Source: Lysobacteraceae bacterium P (GTDB lineage Bacteria > Pseudomonadota > Gammaproteobacteria > Xanthomonadales > Xanthomonadaceae). From it: DNA of 64,000 nt. Under the pieces are notes generated by a model that did no database searches, was not told the origin of the DNA, and was given only the letters and a program-made list of their open reading frames with translations. Below, piece after piece: positions 11,212 to 21,311 of this stretch (positions within the stretch are counted from its first letter, which is position 1; the number at the start of each line of letters is the position of its first letter). The translations under genes and the position numbers were made by a program. The stretch lies in NCBI GenBank assembly GCA_005503055.1, contig SCOX01000008.1, positions 62,001 to 126,000 of the forward strand. Direction: 5' to 3'.

Positions 11212-13200
11212 CTACTTCGCCGCCTTCGCGTCTCCACCGCCGGTACCGGTCTTCGCCACGGCGCCACCCAGGCTGCGCGAGAGGAACGCGAGCAGGCGAG
11301 AGTAGAACTCCTGGCGATGCGCGTCGGTGTAGAAGCCGTGCGCTTCGGTCTTGTAGTAGAGCGTCTCCACCGGCACGCCCGCCTGGCGCAGCGCGCGCTC
11401 CATCATTTCGCTGTGTTCGATGGGAGCGACGCGATCCTGCCCGCCCGCGGCGAGGAACACCGGCACCTTGATGCGGCTGGCGAGGCGGTTGGGCGATACC
11501 TCGCCCAGCGTTGCCGCATCGCCCACCCACTCGCGCAACCAGTTGCCGGCGCGGCGGCTGTCGCGCGTGTCGTCGGCGACCATCTTCGGCAGGTCGTACA
11601 CACCGACGTAGCCCACCGCGCACTTGTACATCTCCGGCTCCTTCGCCACGCCCATCAGCGACGCATAGCCGCCGTAGCTCGCACCGAACAGGCAGATGCG
11701 TCCCTTGTCGGCCACGCCCTGCGCGATCGCCCAGCGCGTCGCGTCGGTGAGGTCGTCCTGCATCTTGCCGCCCCATTCGCGCGCGCCGGCGTCGCGATAA
11801 CTCGCGCCGTAGCCGCCGGATCCGCGGTAGTTGAGCTGGAGCACCGCGTAGCCGGCCGCGGCGAGCATCTGCGCGTCGCTATCGAAGCCCCAGGTGTCGC
11901 GAATGCCGATCGGTCCGCCGTGCGGCATGACGACCATCGGCAGGTTCTTGCCGGTGCTTCCATTCGGCACCGTCAGGTAACCGTGCAGGGTCAGGCCGTC
12001 GCGCGCCTGCAACTTGATCGGCTCCATCGGCGCCTGCACTTCCGGATCGAACCATTCACGCCCGGCGACCACGTGCTCGGCCTTCTTGGCGCGGGTGTCG
12101 AACAGGTAGTAGTCGCCCGGGTTGCGGTCGCTGCTCACCCGCACCAGCGCCACGCCACCGTCGGCAGTCTGCGAGGTGATGACCACGGAGTTGCCGGCGA
12201 ATGCTGCCTCGAGGCTTTTCTGCAGGCGCGCCTCCGGATCCTTCGCATCGAAGAATGCCGAACGCAGGCGGCCGTCCATGAAATACGCGCCGATCGGAAT
12301 CCGCGTGCCATTGCGGTAGATGATGCTCTGCGGGTCGACGTTGGCGTCGCGCAGCACTTCGGAACGCTGCCGCGTTTCCAGGTCCAGCGCCACGATGGCG
12401 TCGGGACCGCGCGGCTGGTCGACGCGCAGGTATGCGGTCTTGTCGTCGGCCGAGAAGCCGATCGGGTACTCGGAGCGTCCGTTCTTCTCGATGCTCAGCA
12501 GATCCCACGGCGCATCGTCGCCGGTGCGGTAGTACAGGTGCTGGATGTTGTCCGACGCCGATCCCCACGTGAAGCGCACCACGCCCTTGTTGTCGGTTGC
12601 GAAGCGGGCGCGCCGCATCGGCGCGGTGGCGACGCGTGCCATGCGACCGTTGTAGACGTTGAGCAGTTCGGCGCTGGAGTGTGGATCGGCCGAGCGGTAG
12701 CTCTGCGCCGACACCAGCACCATCGCGTCGTCGCGCGGCGGCGCATCGACGAGGTACGCCCAGATGTCGTCGTTGCCCTTCTTGGGCTTGATGGTCGTGC
12801 CCAGGCCGCCGTCGTCGATGCGATAGCCCACCAGCATCTGCGCCTTGCCGCCGTCGGCGTCGATGGCGAACAGCTCGCCCGTGTACTGCGGCTCATCGAG
12901 CGAGCCGAACTTTTCCTCGGCGCTGATCACGACGCGTTCGGGGCTGATCCACTTGAAGTCGCCCACGTAGTTGTCGCGCGGCATGTTGAACTGGCCGGTG
13001 ATCTTGTTGGTGCCGCGTTGGATCATCACCAAGACGCTGCGGTCCTCCAGCGGCACGATGGCCGCCAGGTACTGCCCGCCTGGCGAGATCTTCAGTTCGG
13101 TGAACTGGTCCTTGCGCACGTAGGCGGACACGTCCACGCCCCCGGCCATTGCAGTGGATGACAGCGCCGCGAACGCGGCGGCCAGAACGAATCGCTTCAT
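11212..13200 (-). CDS. Secreted S9 family peptidase
   Basis: The 662-residue protein starts with a clear signal peptide (MKRFVLAAAFAALSSTAMA, cleavage before GGVD). A seven-bladed propeller-like region fills roughly residues 30-380. The C-terminal alpha/beta hydrolase domain has PHGGPIG, the nucleophile Ser508 in GASYGGYA, the aspartate in AGGQDRVAP and the histidine in EAHGFY. It is of the dipeptidyl-peptidase/acyl-peptide hydrolase type, and is probably periplasmic or outer-membrane exposed. It starts 66 bases after rfbD on the same strand but has no functional link to sugar synthesis; independent transcription is likely. Confidence 0.92.
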   Translation of the reverse strand: MKRFVLAAAFAALSSTAMAGGVDVSAYVRKDQFTELKISPGGQYLAAIVPLEDRSVLVMIQRGTNKITGQFNMPRDNYVGDFKWISPERVVISAEEKFGSLDEPQYTGELFAIDADGGKAQMLVGYRIDDGGLGTTIKPKKGNDDIWAYLVDAPPRDDAMVLVSAQSYRSADPHSSAELLNVYNGRMARVATAPMRRARFATDNKGVVRFTWGSASDNIQHLYYRTGDDAPWDLLSIEKNGRSEYPIGFSADDKTAYLRVDQPRGPDAIVALDLETRQRSEVLRDANVDPQSIIYRNGTRIPIGAYFMDGRLRSAFFDAKDPEARLQKSLEAAFAGNSVVITSQTADGGVALVRVSSDRNPGDYYLFDTRAKKAEHVVAGREWFDPEVQAPMEPIKLQARDGLTLHGYLTVPNGSTGKNLPMVVMPHGGPIGIRDTWGFDSDAQMLAAAGYAVLQLNYRGSGGYGASYRDAGAREWGGKMQDDLTDATRWAIAQGVADKGRICLFGASYGGYASLMGVAKEPEMYKCAVGYVGVYDLPKMVADDTRDSRRAGNWLREWVGDAATLGEVSPNRLASRIKVPVFLAAGGQDRVAPIEHSEMMERALRQAGVPVETLYYKTEAHGFYTDAHRQEFYSRLLAFLSRSLGGAVAKTGTGGGDAKAAK

Positions 13201-13266
13201 CGGTCCCCTTCCCTAGTTTGGTTCCGCGCCGTCCTGGCCCCCGGCCTAACCGGCGCGTGGGCAAGA

Positions 13267-14172
13267 TTAGCCCAACGCCGCCCTCGCGGCACCCAGCGTG
13301 TCGGCAAGCGCGGCGCGCCACTCCGGCAGGTCCAGGGCGTAGTCGTCGCGCAAACGCGCGGTGTCGAGCACGGAGTACGCGGGCCGTGCCGCGGGGGTTG
13401 GATAGTCGGCAGTGGCGATGGGCTGCACCACCGGGCGACGCGCAATGCGCCCCGAGGCCATCGCTTCGTCGAAGATCGCCTCGGCGAACCCGTGCCACGT
13501 CGTCTCGCCCCGGGCGACCAAATGGCGCACGCCGGATTCGGCGATGCCGCGTCGCAGGATCGCCGCGCTCGCATCGGCGATGAGCCATGCCGGCGTCGGA
13601 CAGCCGCGCTGGTCGGCGACGACGCGCAGTTCGTCGCGTTCGGCGCCCAGGCGCAGCATCGTGCGCAGGAAGTTGCTTCCGTGCAGGCCGTACACCCAGG
13701 CGGTGCGCAGGATGAGATGGCGCGCGCCGCTGCCGGCGATGGCCCGTTCGCCGGCGAGCTTGCTTTCGCCGTACACGCCCAGCGGCGCGGTCGGATCGTC
13801 TTCGCGGTACGGCCGCGTGGCGCGACCGTCGAATACGTAGTCGGTCGAGTAATGCAGCAGCGCGACGCCCAGCACCGCACACGCGGCGGCAATCCGCGCG
13901 GGCGCATGCGCGTTGATGCGCAGGGCCTGCGCGGCGTCATCCTCGGCGCGATCGACGGCGGTATACGCGGCGGCATTGACGACGACGTCGGGACGCATGC
14001 GTTCGATCAGCGGCGCGATGGTGTCCAGTTCGCCCAGGTCGAGCGCTTCGCAGGTCGTGCCATTGCCGAGCACGCCATTGCGCGTGGTCGCGACCACCTC
14101 GCCCAGTGCCGGCAGCGCGCGCAACAGCGCGTGGCCGACCTGACCGTTCGCGCCGACGAGCAGCACCTTCAA
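13267..14172 (-). CDS. rfbD: dTDP-4-dehydrorhamnose reductase
   Basis: RmlD reduces dTDP-4-dehydro-L-rhamnose with NAD(P)H, the last step of dTDP-L-rhamnose synthesis. The N-terminus LKVLLVGANGQVG is the Rossmann GxxGxxG loop; YSTDYVFDG and PLGVYGESKLAGE contain the SDR catalytic Tyr and Lys. I chose TTG 14172, which has GAGGT seven bases upstream and lies 10 bases after the rfbC stop; an ATG at 14223 would lie inside rfbC and add a non-homologous leader. The product is about 301 residues, normal for the family. It is the last gene of rfbBACD. Confidence 0.93.
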   Translation of the reverse strand: MKVLLVGANGQVGHALLRALPALGEVVATTRNGVLGNGTTCEALDLGELDTIAPLIERMRPDVVVNAAAYTAVDRAEDDAAQALRINAHAPARIAAACAVLGVALLHYSTDYVFDGRATRPYREDDPTAPLGVYGESKLAGERAIAGSGARHLILRTAWVYGLHGSNFLRTMLRLGAERDELRVVADQRGCPTPAWLIADASAAILRRGIAESGVRHLVARGETTWHGFAEAIFDEAMASGRIARRPVVQPIATADYPTPAARPAYSVLDTARLRDDYALDLPEWRAALADTLGAARAALG

Positions 14173-14182
14173 GCGCAAGACC

Positions 14183-14740
14183 TCACGGCACGTAGACCGG
14201 CAAGCGGTCTTCCGCGATGTCATCGAGGAAGGGCGCGCGCGCGTCCTTGTCCGACAGCGTCACCTGCGTGATCGGCCAGTCAATCGCCAGCCGTGCGTCG
14301 TTCCAGGCGATGGCCGCGTCGCCCGCTGCGTCGTAGGTCGCGGTGCACAGGTAGCTGAACACCGCGCGCTCGCTGAGCGTGACGAAGCCGTGCGCGAAGC
14401 CTTCGGGAATCCAGAAATGGCGCTTGTTCTCCGCACTGAGCAGCACCGCCGTCCAGCGGCCGAAGTGCGGCGATCCACGACGAATGTCGACCGCGACATC
14501 CCAGACCTCGCCTTCGACCACCGATACGTATTTGCCCTGCGGTTTTGGCCACTGGTAGTGCAGCCCGCGCAACACGCCCTGGCGCGAGGACGACACGTTG
14601 CCCTGCACGAACGCCGGACGCAGGCCGTGGTCGGCGAGCTTGTCGTGGTTGAACGATTCGAAGAAGAAACCACGGTCGTCGCCGAACACGCGTGGCTCGA
14701 TGACCAGGCAGCCCGGCAGGTCGGTTTCGATCACCTTCAC
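14183..14740 (-). CDS. rfbC: dTDP-4-dehydrorhamnose 3,5-epimerase
   Basis: RmlC epimerises C3 and C5 of dTDP-4-keto-6-deoxyglucose. The 185-residue length is exactly that of the family. Visible motifs are [20 protein letters not shown], carrying the catalytic histidine, and [15 protein letters not shown], the cupin core. The start is GTG 14740, and GTGA overlaps the rfbA stop by four bases, so translation is coupled. The larger open frame that continues upstream only reads rfbA in the wrong frame. Confidence 0.95.
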   Translation of the reverse strand: MKVIETDLPGCLVIEPRVFGDDRGFFFESFNHDKLADHGLRPAFVQGNVSSSRQGVLRGLHYQWPKPQGKYVSVVEGEVWDVAVDIRRGSPHFGRWTAVLLSAENKRHFWIPEGFAHGFVTLSERAVFSYLCTATYDAAGDAAIAWNDARLAIDWPITQVTLSDKDARAPFLDDIAEDRLPVYVP

Positions 14741-15621
14741 GGCACCGGGCCCCGCTCGACCAGGCTCAGCAGGTATTCGCCGTAGCCGTTCTTCGCCAGC
14801 GGACGGGCGAGTTCGTTGAGTTGTGCCGCGCTGATCCAGCCGTTGTTCCAGGCGATCTCTTCGGGGCAACACACGCGCAGCCCCTGGCGTGCCTCGATGG
14901 TCTCGATGTAGTTGGACGCTTCCAGCAGCGACTGGTGCGTTCCGGTGTCGAGCCACGCGTAGCCCCGGCCGAGTTGCTCCAGGTGCAGCGACCCTTCGTC
15001 GAGGTAGCGACGGTTGAGATCGGTGATTTCCAGCTCGCCACGCGCGGACGGTTCGAGGTCTGCAGCGAAGTCGCTGGCGCGCCCGTCGTAGAAATACAGG
15101 CCGGTGATGGCGTAGTTCGAACGCGGATGCGCGGGCTTTTCCTCCAGGCCGATGACGCGACCTTCGCCATCGAAATCGGCGACGCCGTAGCGCTGCGGAT
15201 CGCGCACCCAATAGCCGAACACGGTCGCGCCCGACTGACGCTCGTCGGCGCGCTTGAGCATCGTCGTCAGGCCGGGACCGTGAAAAATGTTGTCGCCCAG
15301 CACCAGGCAACTGGGCTGGCCGGCGACGAAATCGCGGCCGATCAGGTAAGCCTGCGCCAAACCGTCTGGGCTGGGCTGCACCGCATATTCGATGCGCATG
15401 CCCCATTGCGAACCGTCGCCGAGCAGCGTGCGGAAAAGATGCTGCTCGTGCGGGGTGTTGATCACCAGCACCTCGCGGATGCCGGCGAGCATCAGCACGC
15501 TGAGCGGGTAGTAGATCATCGGCTTGTCGTACACCGGCAGCAGCTGCTTGCTGATGCCCTGGGTGATCGGATACAGCCGCGTGCCGCTGCCGCCGGCGAG
15601 GATGATGCCCTTGCGAGTCAT
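14737..15621 (-). CDS. rfbA: Glucose-1-phosphate thymidylyltransferase
   Basis: RmlA joins dTTP and glucose-1-phosphate to dTDP-glucose, the committed step. The protein is 294 residues and starts with [20 protein letters not shown], the nucleotidyltransferase GGxGTRLxPxT motif. [26 protein letters not shown] and [20 protein letters not shown] are all characteristic of the family. It begins 10 bases after the rfbB stop and overlaps rfbC at its end. Confidence 0.97.
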   Translation of the reverse strand: MTRKGIILAGGSGTRLYPITQGISKQLLPVYDKPMIYYPLSVLMLAGIREVLVINTPHEQHLFRTLLGDGSQWGMRIEYAVQPSPDGLAQAYLIGRDFVAGQPSCLVLGDNIFHGPGLTTMLKRADERQSGATVFGYWVRDPQRYGVADFDGEGRVIGLEEKPAHPRSNYAITGLYFYDGRASDFAADLEPSARGELEITDLNRRYLDEGSLHLEQLGRGYAWLDTGTHQSLLEASNYIETIEARQGLRVCCPEEIAWNNGWISAAQLNELARPLAKNGYGEYLLSLVERGPVP

Positions 15622-15631
15622 GCGTTGCTCC

Positions 15632-16684
15632 TCACGCCTGGCCGATGCGTTCGAGGCGGTAGCTGCCGTCGAGTACGCGCTGCACCCACGGCTGGTGTTC
15701 GAGATACCAGTCCACCGTCTGCGCGAGTCCCTGTTCGAAGGTCACCGTCGGCGCCCATCCCAGCTCGCCCTGGATCTTGCCCGAGTCGATTGCATAGCGC
15801 CGGTCGTGGCCCGGGCGATCGGCGACGAAGGTGATCAGCGAATCGCGCGCGCGGCCGTCGGAGAGCGGGCGGCGCTCGTCGAGCAGGCGGCAGATCGCCT
15901 TCACCACGTCGATGTTCTCGCGCTCGGCGTTGCCGCCGACGTTGTAGGTTTCGCCGGGACGGCCGGCTTCGAGCACGCGCCGGATCGCGGCGCAGTGATC
16001 GCCGACGAACAGCCAGTCGCGCACGTTGCGGCCATCGCCATAGACCGGCAGCGGCTCGCCGGCGAGCGCCTTGGCGATCACCAGCGGGATGAGCTTCTCC
16101 GGGAACTGGTACGGGCCGTAGTTGTTCGAGCAGTTGGTCGTCAGGACCGGCAGCCCATAGGTGTGGTGGAACGCGCGCACCAAATGGTCGGACGCGGCCT
16201 TCGACGCCGAATAGGGCGAGTTGGGCGCGTACGGCGTGAGCTCGGTGAAGCGCCCGCTTTCGCCGAGCGAGCCGTACACCTCGTCGGTGGACACGTGCAG
16301 GAAGCGGAACGCGTCGCGCCCGGCCGCATCGAGCGATTTCCAGTAGTCGCGCGATTTCTCCAGCAGGTTGAGCGTGCCGGCCACATTGGTCTGGACGAAC
16401 GCCGCCGGGCCATCGATGGAACGGTCGACGTGGCTTTCGGCGGCGAAGTTGACCACCGCATCGGGGCGATGCTCGCGCAGCAGGCGCTCGACGAGCGCGG
16501 CGTCGCCGATGTCGCCGTGCACGAATACATGGTTCGGATGGCCCTGGATCGAGCGCAGCGTGTCCAGGTTGCCGGCGTAGGTGAGCGCATCGAGGTTCAC
16601 CACCCGAATGCCTCGATGCACGGCTTCCAGCACGAAATTACCGCCGATGAAACCGGCGCCGCCGGTGACCAGCCACGTTGCCAA
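15632..16684 (-). CDS. rfbB: dTDP-glucose 4,6-dehydratase
   Basis: RmlB is an NAD-dependent short-chain dehydratase giving dTDP-4-keto-6-deoxyglucose. The 350-residue product starts at TTG 16684, with GAGGAG six bases upstream and immediately before [17 protein letters not shown], where homologues begin. Downstream motifs include [13 protein letters not shown] and [15 protein letters not shown], with the Tyr and Lys of the active site. It is the first gene of rfbBACD, which supplies L-rhamnose for LPS or exopolysaccharide. Confidence 0.95.
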   Translation of the reverse strand: MATWLVTGGAGFIGGNFVLEAVHRGIRVVNLDALTYAGNLDTLRSIQGHPNHVFVHGDIGDAALVERLLREHRPDAVVNFAAESHVDRSIDGPAAFVQTNVAGTLNLLEKSRDYWKSLDAAGRDAFRFLHVSTDEVYGSLGESGRFTELTPYAPNSPYSASKAASDHLVRAFHHTYGLPVLTTNCSNNYGPYQFPEKLIPLVIAKALAGEPLPVYGDGRNVRDWLFVGDHCAAIRRVLEAGRPGETYNVGGNAERENIDVVKAICRLLDERRPLSDGRARDSLITFVADRPGHDRRYAIDSGKIQGELGWAPTVTFEQGLAQTVDWYLEHQPWVQRVLDGSYRLERIGQA

Positions 16685-17014
16685 TGCGCACTCCTCGAAA
16701 GTCTTCCCATCTGGGGGCCGTCGACCGCGCCCTGGATGGGGTTCCGGTCGCAGCCGGAGGCAAGAATAACAGCCCGGAATGCCTGCCCGCGCTGACACGG
16801 GGACGGGCGTTTGGCCACGTGCGCGATGCCGCCTCGCGCATGCCTAATCGGGTATGCGGGCGAGCACGAACCGATGCCTCGCCCCGGGATGGGCCACAAT
16901 GCACTTGCGGGCGGGTTCGCATGAGCGATCATCGTCGCCCGCAGGGCCATGGGCGGTCCTCTTGCCGCGCGGGGAAACGCGCAGTCCGCAGCAGCGTTCG
17001 CAAGGGAGATCCGG
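16685..17014. other. Divergent intergenic region, rfbB / histidine kinase
   Basis: No gene or strong repeat is seen in these 330 bases. They must contain the promoters of the rfb operon and the histidine kinase. AGAATA at 16763-16768 reads as TATTCT on the minus strand and could be the rfb -10 box, but no clear -35 was found. Confidence 0.4.
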
Positions 17015-20000
17015 TTGGCCAACGCGTCCAACGAACAAGGCCGCAAGGCCTGCCTGGCGCGCAGGCGTGTCCGCATCGCGCTGGCGATGCTGTGCTGCGT
17101 CGCGTGGCTGGCGATCGCCAATGCCGCGCATGCGTTGGATGCGCAGCGGCGCATCGGCCAGTTCCATCACACCGCCTGGACCGTCAAGGAAGGCGCGCCC
17201 GGCCAGGTCACGGCACTGGCGCAGACGCAGGACGGCTATCTGTGGCTGGCCACCCAGATCGGCCTGTTCCGTTTCGACGGTGTCCAGTTCGAACGCTTCG
17301 AGTCGCCGGATTCCAGCGCATTTCCCGCCGCCAGCATATCGACCTTGTACGCGCCGCCCGACGGCGGACTGTGGGTGGGCTTCCGCTACGGCGCGGTGAG
17401 TTTCCTGCACGACGGCCAGCTGACCCATTACGGCGAAGCCGATGGCTTGCCCACCAGCACCGTGTTCCGCTTCGCGCAGGGCCCGGACGGCACGCTGTGG
17501 GCGGCCACGTTCACCGGCCTGGCCCGCCTGCACGGCAAACGCTGGGAACGCCTGGGTCCGGAATGGCGATTCCCCGGCCAGCAGGCGCGCACGGTGTTCG
17601 TGGACGCCGCCGGAACCTTGTGGGCGGCGACGGAACGGAACGTGGCATTCCTGCGCAAGGGCGCGACCTCGTTCGAAAGCGTGCCTGCGTCGGTGGGCCG
17701 GATCAGCCAGATCGCCCAGGCGCCCGACGGCGGCATCTGGATCGCCGAATCCGACGGCGCCGTGCGCCAGTTGCCGCTGGACGGGCGCAAGGCCTCGCCG
17801 GAACTACGGCTGCCTTCGGCGGGCTTGCTGTTCGATCGCGATGGCGCGCTGTGGGCCACAACGCTGGGTGAAGGCGTTTTCCGCCTGCCGCATTCCACCG
17901 CCACGCGCGCGCAAGGCGAAGCGGCGGATCGCAATGCCTTCGACGGCTTCCGGCGCGTGGACGGACTCAGTTCGGACTATGCCCATCCGATCCTCGAAGA
18001 TCGCGAGGGCACGCTCTGGGTCGGCACCAGCCGCGGGCTGGACCGCTTCCGCCACTCCAACGTCGTGCCCGCCATGTTCCCGGAAGGCGCACAGGATTTC
18101 GCCATCGCCCCGGGCATCGCCGGCGCGCTGCTGGCGGGCACCCGCAACCGGCCGCTGATGCGCCTGCAAGGGCAGCAGCTGACCTTCCTCGATCTGCCGC
18201 CACCGCCCATCACGGCCGTCCACCGCGACCGCGACGGAATCGTCTGGCTGGGAGGCCCGCACGGCGTGTGGACCCTGCGCCAGGGGCGGATTTCGGAGGT
18301 CACCGAATTGCCACTGCGCGGTTACTCCGGCGTGCAGGCCATCGCCAAGGACGCCGACGGAGCGCTGTGGGTCTCGTTGAACACGCCCGGCGTTTATCGG
18401 CTGTCGCAAGGGCAGTGGCGGCATCTGCAGGATCCGGACGGCATGCCGGAAGGTTCCTCGCCGCTCACGCTTCTGTCCGCGTCGGACGGCACGCTGTGGA
18501 TGGGCTTCGCGCGCAACAAGATCACGCTGATGCAAGGCGGCGCGCTGCGATTGCTGGACGCCGCGCAGGGTTTGGATGTCGGCAACGTCACCGCGCTGTT
18601 CGAGGGCGCGAGCGGGATCTGGATCGGCGGCGAACGCGGGCTGGCGCTTTACCGCGATGGTCGTCTGCGCAGCGTGCGCACCGGCGAAAGCCCGCTCCTG
18701 GGTATCTCGGGCATCGTCGAAACCGGCAAGGGCGATCTATGGTTGAACGGCGCGCGCGGGATCGTCCACATACCGTCGAAGCAGGTCGAACGTCTGTTCG
18801 ATCCACTCGCCAGGCCTGTCTACGAACGGTTCGATTTCCTCGACGGCGTTCCGGGCATTCCCGCGCAGTTCCGCCCGATTCCCACCGCCACGACGACCGA
18901 CGACGGTCGGCTGTGGTTCGCCACCACCAGCGGCGTGGTGGCGATCGATCCGGCCGCGATCAGGCGCAACCCGATCCCGCCGCCGGTGCGGATACGTTCG
19001 GTGTTCGCCAATGGGCGCACGCATGCCGCCAGTGCGCAGGCGCTGCAACTGCCCGCCGGGGTGAAGAACCTGCAGATCGCCTACACGGCGCTGAGCCTGT
19101 CGGTGCCCGAACGGGTCCGGTTCCGCTACAAGCTGGAAGGCTATGACCAGGACTGGCAGGACGCGGGAACGCGGCGCGTCGCCTTCTACAGCGACCCGGG
19201 GCCTGGCACGTACACCTTTCACGTCATCGCCGCCAACAACGACGGCGTATGGAATGAGGTGGGCGCCTCGCAGTTGCTGACCATCGCCCCCCGTTACTAC
19301 CAGACCGCGTGGTTCCGGTTGTTGTGCGTGCTTCTGGCGATGTCGGTCCTGTGGATCGCCTACCTGCTCCGCCTGCGCCACCTGGCCAGCCAGATCCGCC
19401 TGCGCATGCAGGAGCGCTACATGGAGCGCGAACGCATCGCGCGCGAACTGCACGACACGCTGCTCCAGGGTACGCAGGGGCTCATCCTGCGACTGCACGC
19501 GACCAGCCAGGAACTGAGCGAGGACGATCCGGTCCGCGAGGATCTGGAAAAGGCCATGGACCTGGCGGAACAGGCGCTGGCGGAAGGGCGCGATCGCGTG
19601 CGCGGCCTGCGCGGCGACGTGCAGTACTGGCATGACCTGGGCAGTGCGTTGCTGCATGTCAGCGACGAGATCCAGGCCCGCCCGCTGCCGGACATGCGGT
19701 TGATCGAGGAAGGAAAGCCGCGTGCGCTGCTCCCCGGCGTCGCCGAAGAGCTGTACCTGATCGGACGCGAGGCAGTACTCAATGCGCTTCAGCACTCGCG
19801 CGCGCGCGCCGTGGAGATCGAGCTGACCTACCATCAGCGCGAACTGAGGTTGCGCATACGCGACGACGGCGTCGGCATGACGCAGCACACGCCCAACCGA
19901 CCGGGTCACTGGGGACTGGATGGCATGTACGAACGCGCCGAACGCCTGGGCGCTCGCCTGGACGTGCTTTCGCGCACCGGCGCCGGAACCGAGGTCGCCC

Positions 20001-20086
20001 TGCGCATGCCCGCCGCAGCCGCATACGCGCGTCATCGGACGTCGCGCCGGCCGTGGCTGGAGCGGTGGTATCGGCGCAAGGCGTGA
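17015..20086 (+). CDS. Hybrid-type sensor: periplasmic beta-propeller histidine kinase (Reg_prop/Y_Y_Y, HisKA_3)
   Basis: From TTG 17015 (AAGGGAGAT upstream) the product is 1,023 residues; an ATG at 16949 would extend it by 22. A signal/anchor segment (about 20-40) leads to a periplasmic region with repeated DGxLWLAT-like propeller blades (about 50-640), then a Y_Y_Y domain (about 683-745) and one membrane helix near 765-790. The cytoplasmic part has the HisKA_3 box RIARELHDTLLQG with phospho-acceptor His813, then an HATPase with EAVLNALQHS, RDDGVGM and HWGLDGM. It lacks a receiver domain, and no response regulator lies next to it. Homologues often respond to plant or cell-wall polysaccharides, but the ligand here is unknown. 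Confidence 0.92.
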   Translation: MANASNEQGRKACLARRRVRIALAMLCCVAWLAIANAAHALDAQRRIGQFHHTAWTVKEGAPGQVTALAQTQDGYLWLATQIGLFRFDGVQFERFESPDSSAFPAASISTLYAPPDGGLWVGFRYGAVSFLHDGQLTHYGEADGLPTSTVFRFAQGPDGTLWAATFTGLARLHGKRWERLGPEWRFPGQQARTVFVDAAGTLWAATERNVAFLRKGATSFESVPASVGRISQIAQAPDGGIWIAESDGAVRQLPLDGRKASPELRLPSAGLLFDRDGALWATTLGEGVFRLPHSTATRAQGEAADRNAFDGFRRVDGLSSDYAHPILEDREGTLWVGTSRGLDRFRHSNVVPAMFPEGAQDFAIAPGIAGALLAGTRNRPLMRLQGQQLTFLDLPPPPITAVHRDRDGIVWLGGPHGVWTLRQGRISEVTELPLRGYSGVQAIAKDADGALWVSLNTPGVYRLSQGQWRHLQDPDGMPEGSSPLTLLSASDGTLWMGFARNKITLMQGGALRLLDAAQGLDVGNVTALFEGASGIWIGGERGLALYRDGRLRSVRTGESPLLGISGIVETGKGDLWLNGARGIVHIPSKQVERLFDPLARPVYERFDFLDGVPGIPAQFRPIPTATTTDDGRLWFATTSGVVAIDPAAIRRNPIPPPVRIRSVFANGRTHAASAQALQLPAGVKNLQIAYTALSLSVPERVRFRYKLEGYDQDWQDAGTRRVAFYSDPGPGTYTFHVIAANNDGVWNEVGASQLLTIAPRYYQTAWFRLLCVLLAMSVLWIAYLLRLRHLASQIRLRMQERYMERERIARELHDTLLQGTQGLILRLHATSQELSEDDPVREDLEKAMDLAEQALAEGRDRVRGLRGDVQYWHDLGSALLHVSDEIQARPLPDMRLIEEGKPRALLPGVAEELYLIGREAVLNALQHSRARAVEIELTYHQRELRLRIRDDGVGMTQHTPNRPGHWGLDGMYERAERLGARLDVLSRTGAGTEVALRMPAAAAYARHRTSRRPWLERWYRRKA

Positions 20087-20146
20087 CGGGCCGGACGCCC
20101 AGCGCGCATCACCTGCCTGGACACACGGTGTCACCACATCGGAACC

Positions 20147-20166
20147 GGCCGCACCCTTGTGCGGCC
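20147..20166. terminator. Possible terminator hairpin
   Basis: GGCCGCAC / GTGCGGCC with loop CCTT lies between the convergent histidine kinase and vWA-OmpA genes. The trailing T run is weak, and the sequence beyond it resembles half of a REP element, so either role is possible. Confidence 0.4.
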
Positions 20167-20213
20167 TTGCGGCCTTACGCGGGCTACGGATACTCAGCGG
20201 CGACCGTGATGCC

Positions 20214-21311
20214 TCACCGGGCGGCTACTGCGCTCGATTCACCCAGTCCGACGTTCATCTCGACGCGGCGATTCTTCGCCTGGTTCTCCTTGGTGTCGTT
20301 GGGCGCGATCGGGTTCTTCGGCCCGTACCAGAAAAGCACCATGCGCGAATCGTCGATGGCGTGCTTTTCCTTCAGGTATCCACCGACCATCTGGGCACGG
20401 TCACGCGACAGGCGTTCGTTGTAGTCGCGGGTACCGACGTTGTCGGTATAGCCGGCAATGACGGCGTACGACGCCGGTTTGGTCTTCATGAACTCGGCCA
20501 CCTTGTCCAGCTCGGCCTTGTCCTTGTCGGCCAACGCGGTTTCGTTGAAGGCGAAGTTGATGTTGTCGGCCTTCAACCCGACGATCTTCGAGTCCGTGGT
20601 CGTGACCACGTGTTCGTTCACCTTGACGTCGTACAGCGCGCCGCTGGTGTATTCGGGTCGATTGAAGAAATCGGCGAGCGGGATCACGCGTGAGCAGGCA
20701 TTGAGGCTGGCGACATCCTTGGCCAGGCTGGCCTCCCGCGCGGGCTTCGCGCTGCTGATCACGTAGAAGCACGCGTCGTGATTCTTGGCCAGCTCCCTGG
20801 CGGTTTCGGCGGGATTGCGTCCGGTGTATTCACCGTCCCAGAACACGAACACCGCGGTCCTGCCCGTCAGCGGCTTGAGGATCGGATCGAGCTTGACCAG
20901 CGCGGTGTTGAGCGGCGTGACGCCACTGCCCTTCTCGCGCACTCCGTCGAGCGCCGCATCGACTTTGGCGCGGTCGTAAGGCTGCACCGGATAGTTGTCC
21001 TGCCAGTCCGTGTAGGTATAGATACCCACGTTGTAGCCAAGATCCGGGAAGTAGGAATTCCGGCTCTTGAGCTCGTTCTTGACCACCTTGACCACGGGCA
21101 GTCCGGTATCGCCGAACTTGCGGTTGGTCGAAGACGAGGTGTCGAGCAGGAAGATGGCGTTGTCGGCGACCTTCTCCAGTTGGTTCGTCTTCACCACGTT
21201 GTTGACGATGTCTTCCTTCGTGATGATTTCCACCGCCAACAGTTCCGGCGCAATGATGCCGCCGACAATCCCCACCACGACCCCGGCCAAGATTTTCGAC
21301 TTGCGCTTCAT
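20214..21311 (-). CDS. vWA-like/OmpA fusion protein
   Basis: This 365-residue protein starts at ATG 21311 (GGGAG upstream) with MKRKSKILAGVVVGIVGG, a hydrophobic N-terminus that is a signal peptide or anchor. Residues about 50-230 look like a von Willebrand A domain: IFLLDTSSSTN holds a DxSxS MIDAS motif at 57-61, and SGVTPLNTAL supplies a later threonine. Residues about 240-355 are an OmpA domain, with INFAFNETAL, TDNVGTRDYNERLSRDRA and NRRVEMNV, which binds peptidoglycan. The likely place is the periplasm or outer envelope. It is divergent from a YegD-like Hsp70 gene. Function is unknown. Confidence 0.85.
   Translation of the reverse strand: MKRKSKILAGVVVGIVGGIIAPELLAVEIITKEDIVNNVVKTNQLEKVADNAIFLLDTSSSTNRKFGDTGLPVVKVVKNELKSRNSYFPDLGYNVGIYTYTDWQDNYPVQPYDRAKVDAALDGVREKGSGVTPLNTALVKLDPILKPLTGRTAVFVFWDGEYTGRNPAETARELAKNHDACFYVISSAKPAREASLAKDVASLNACSRVIPLADFFNRPEYTSGALYDVKVNEHVVTTTDSKIVGLKADNINFAFNETALADKDKAELDKVAEFMKTKPASYAVIAGYTDNVGTRDYNERLSRDRAQMVGGYLKEKHAIDDSRMVLFWYGPKNPIAPNDTKENQAKNRRVEMNVGLGESSAVAAR

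Noticed and set aside
16763-16791. Full promoter for the rfb operon around TATTCT.
   Set aside because: No -35 hexamer is visible at a proper distance; only the -10-like box can be noted.
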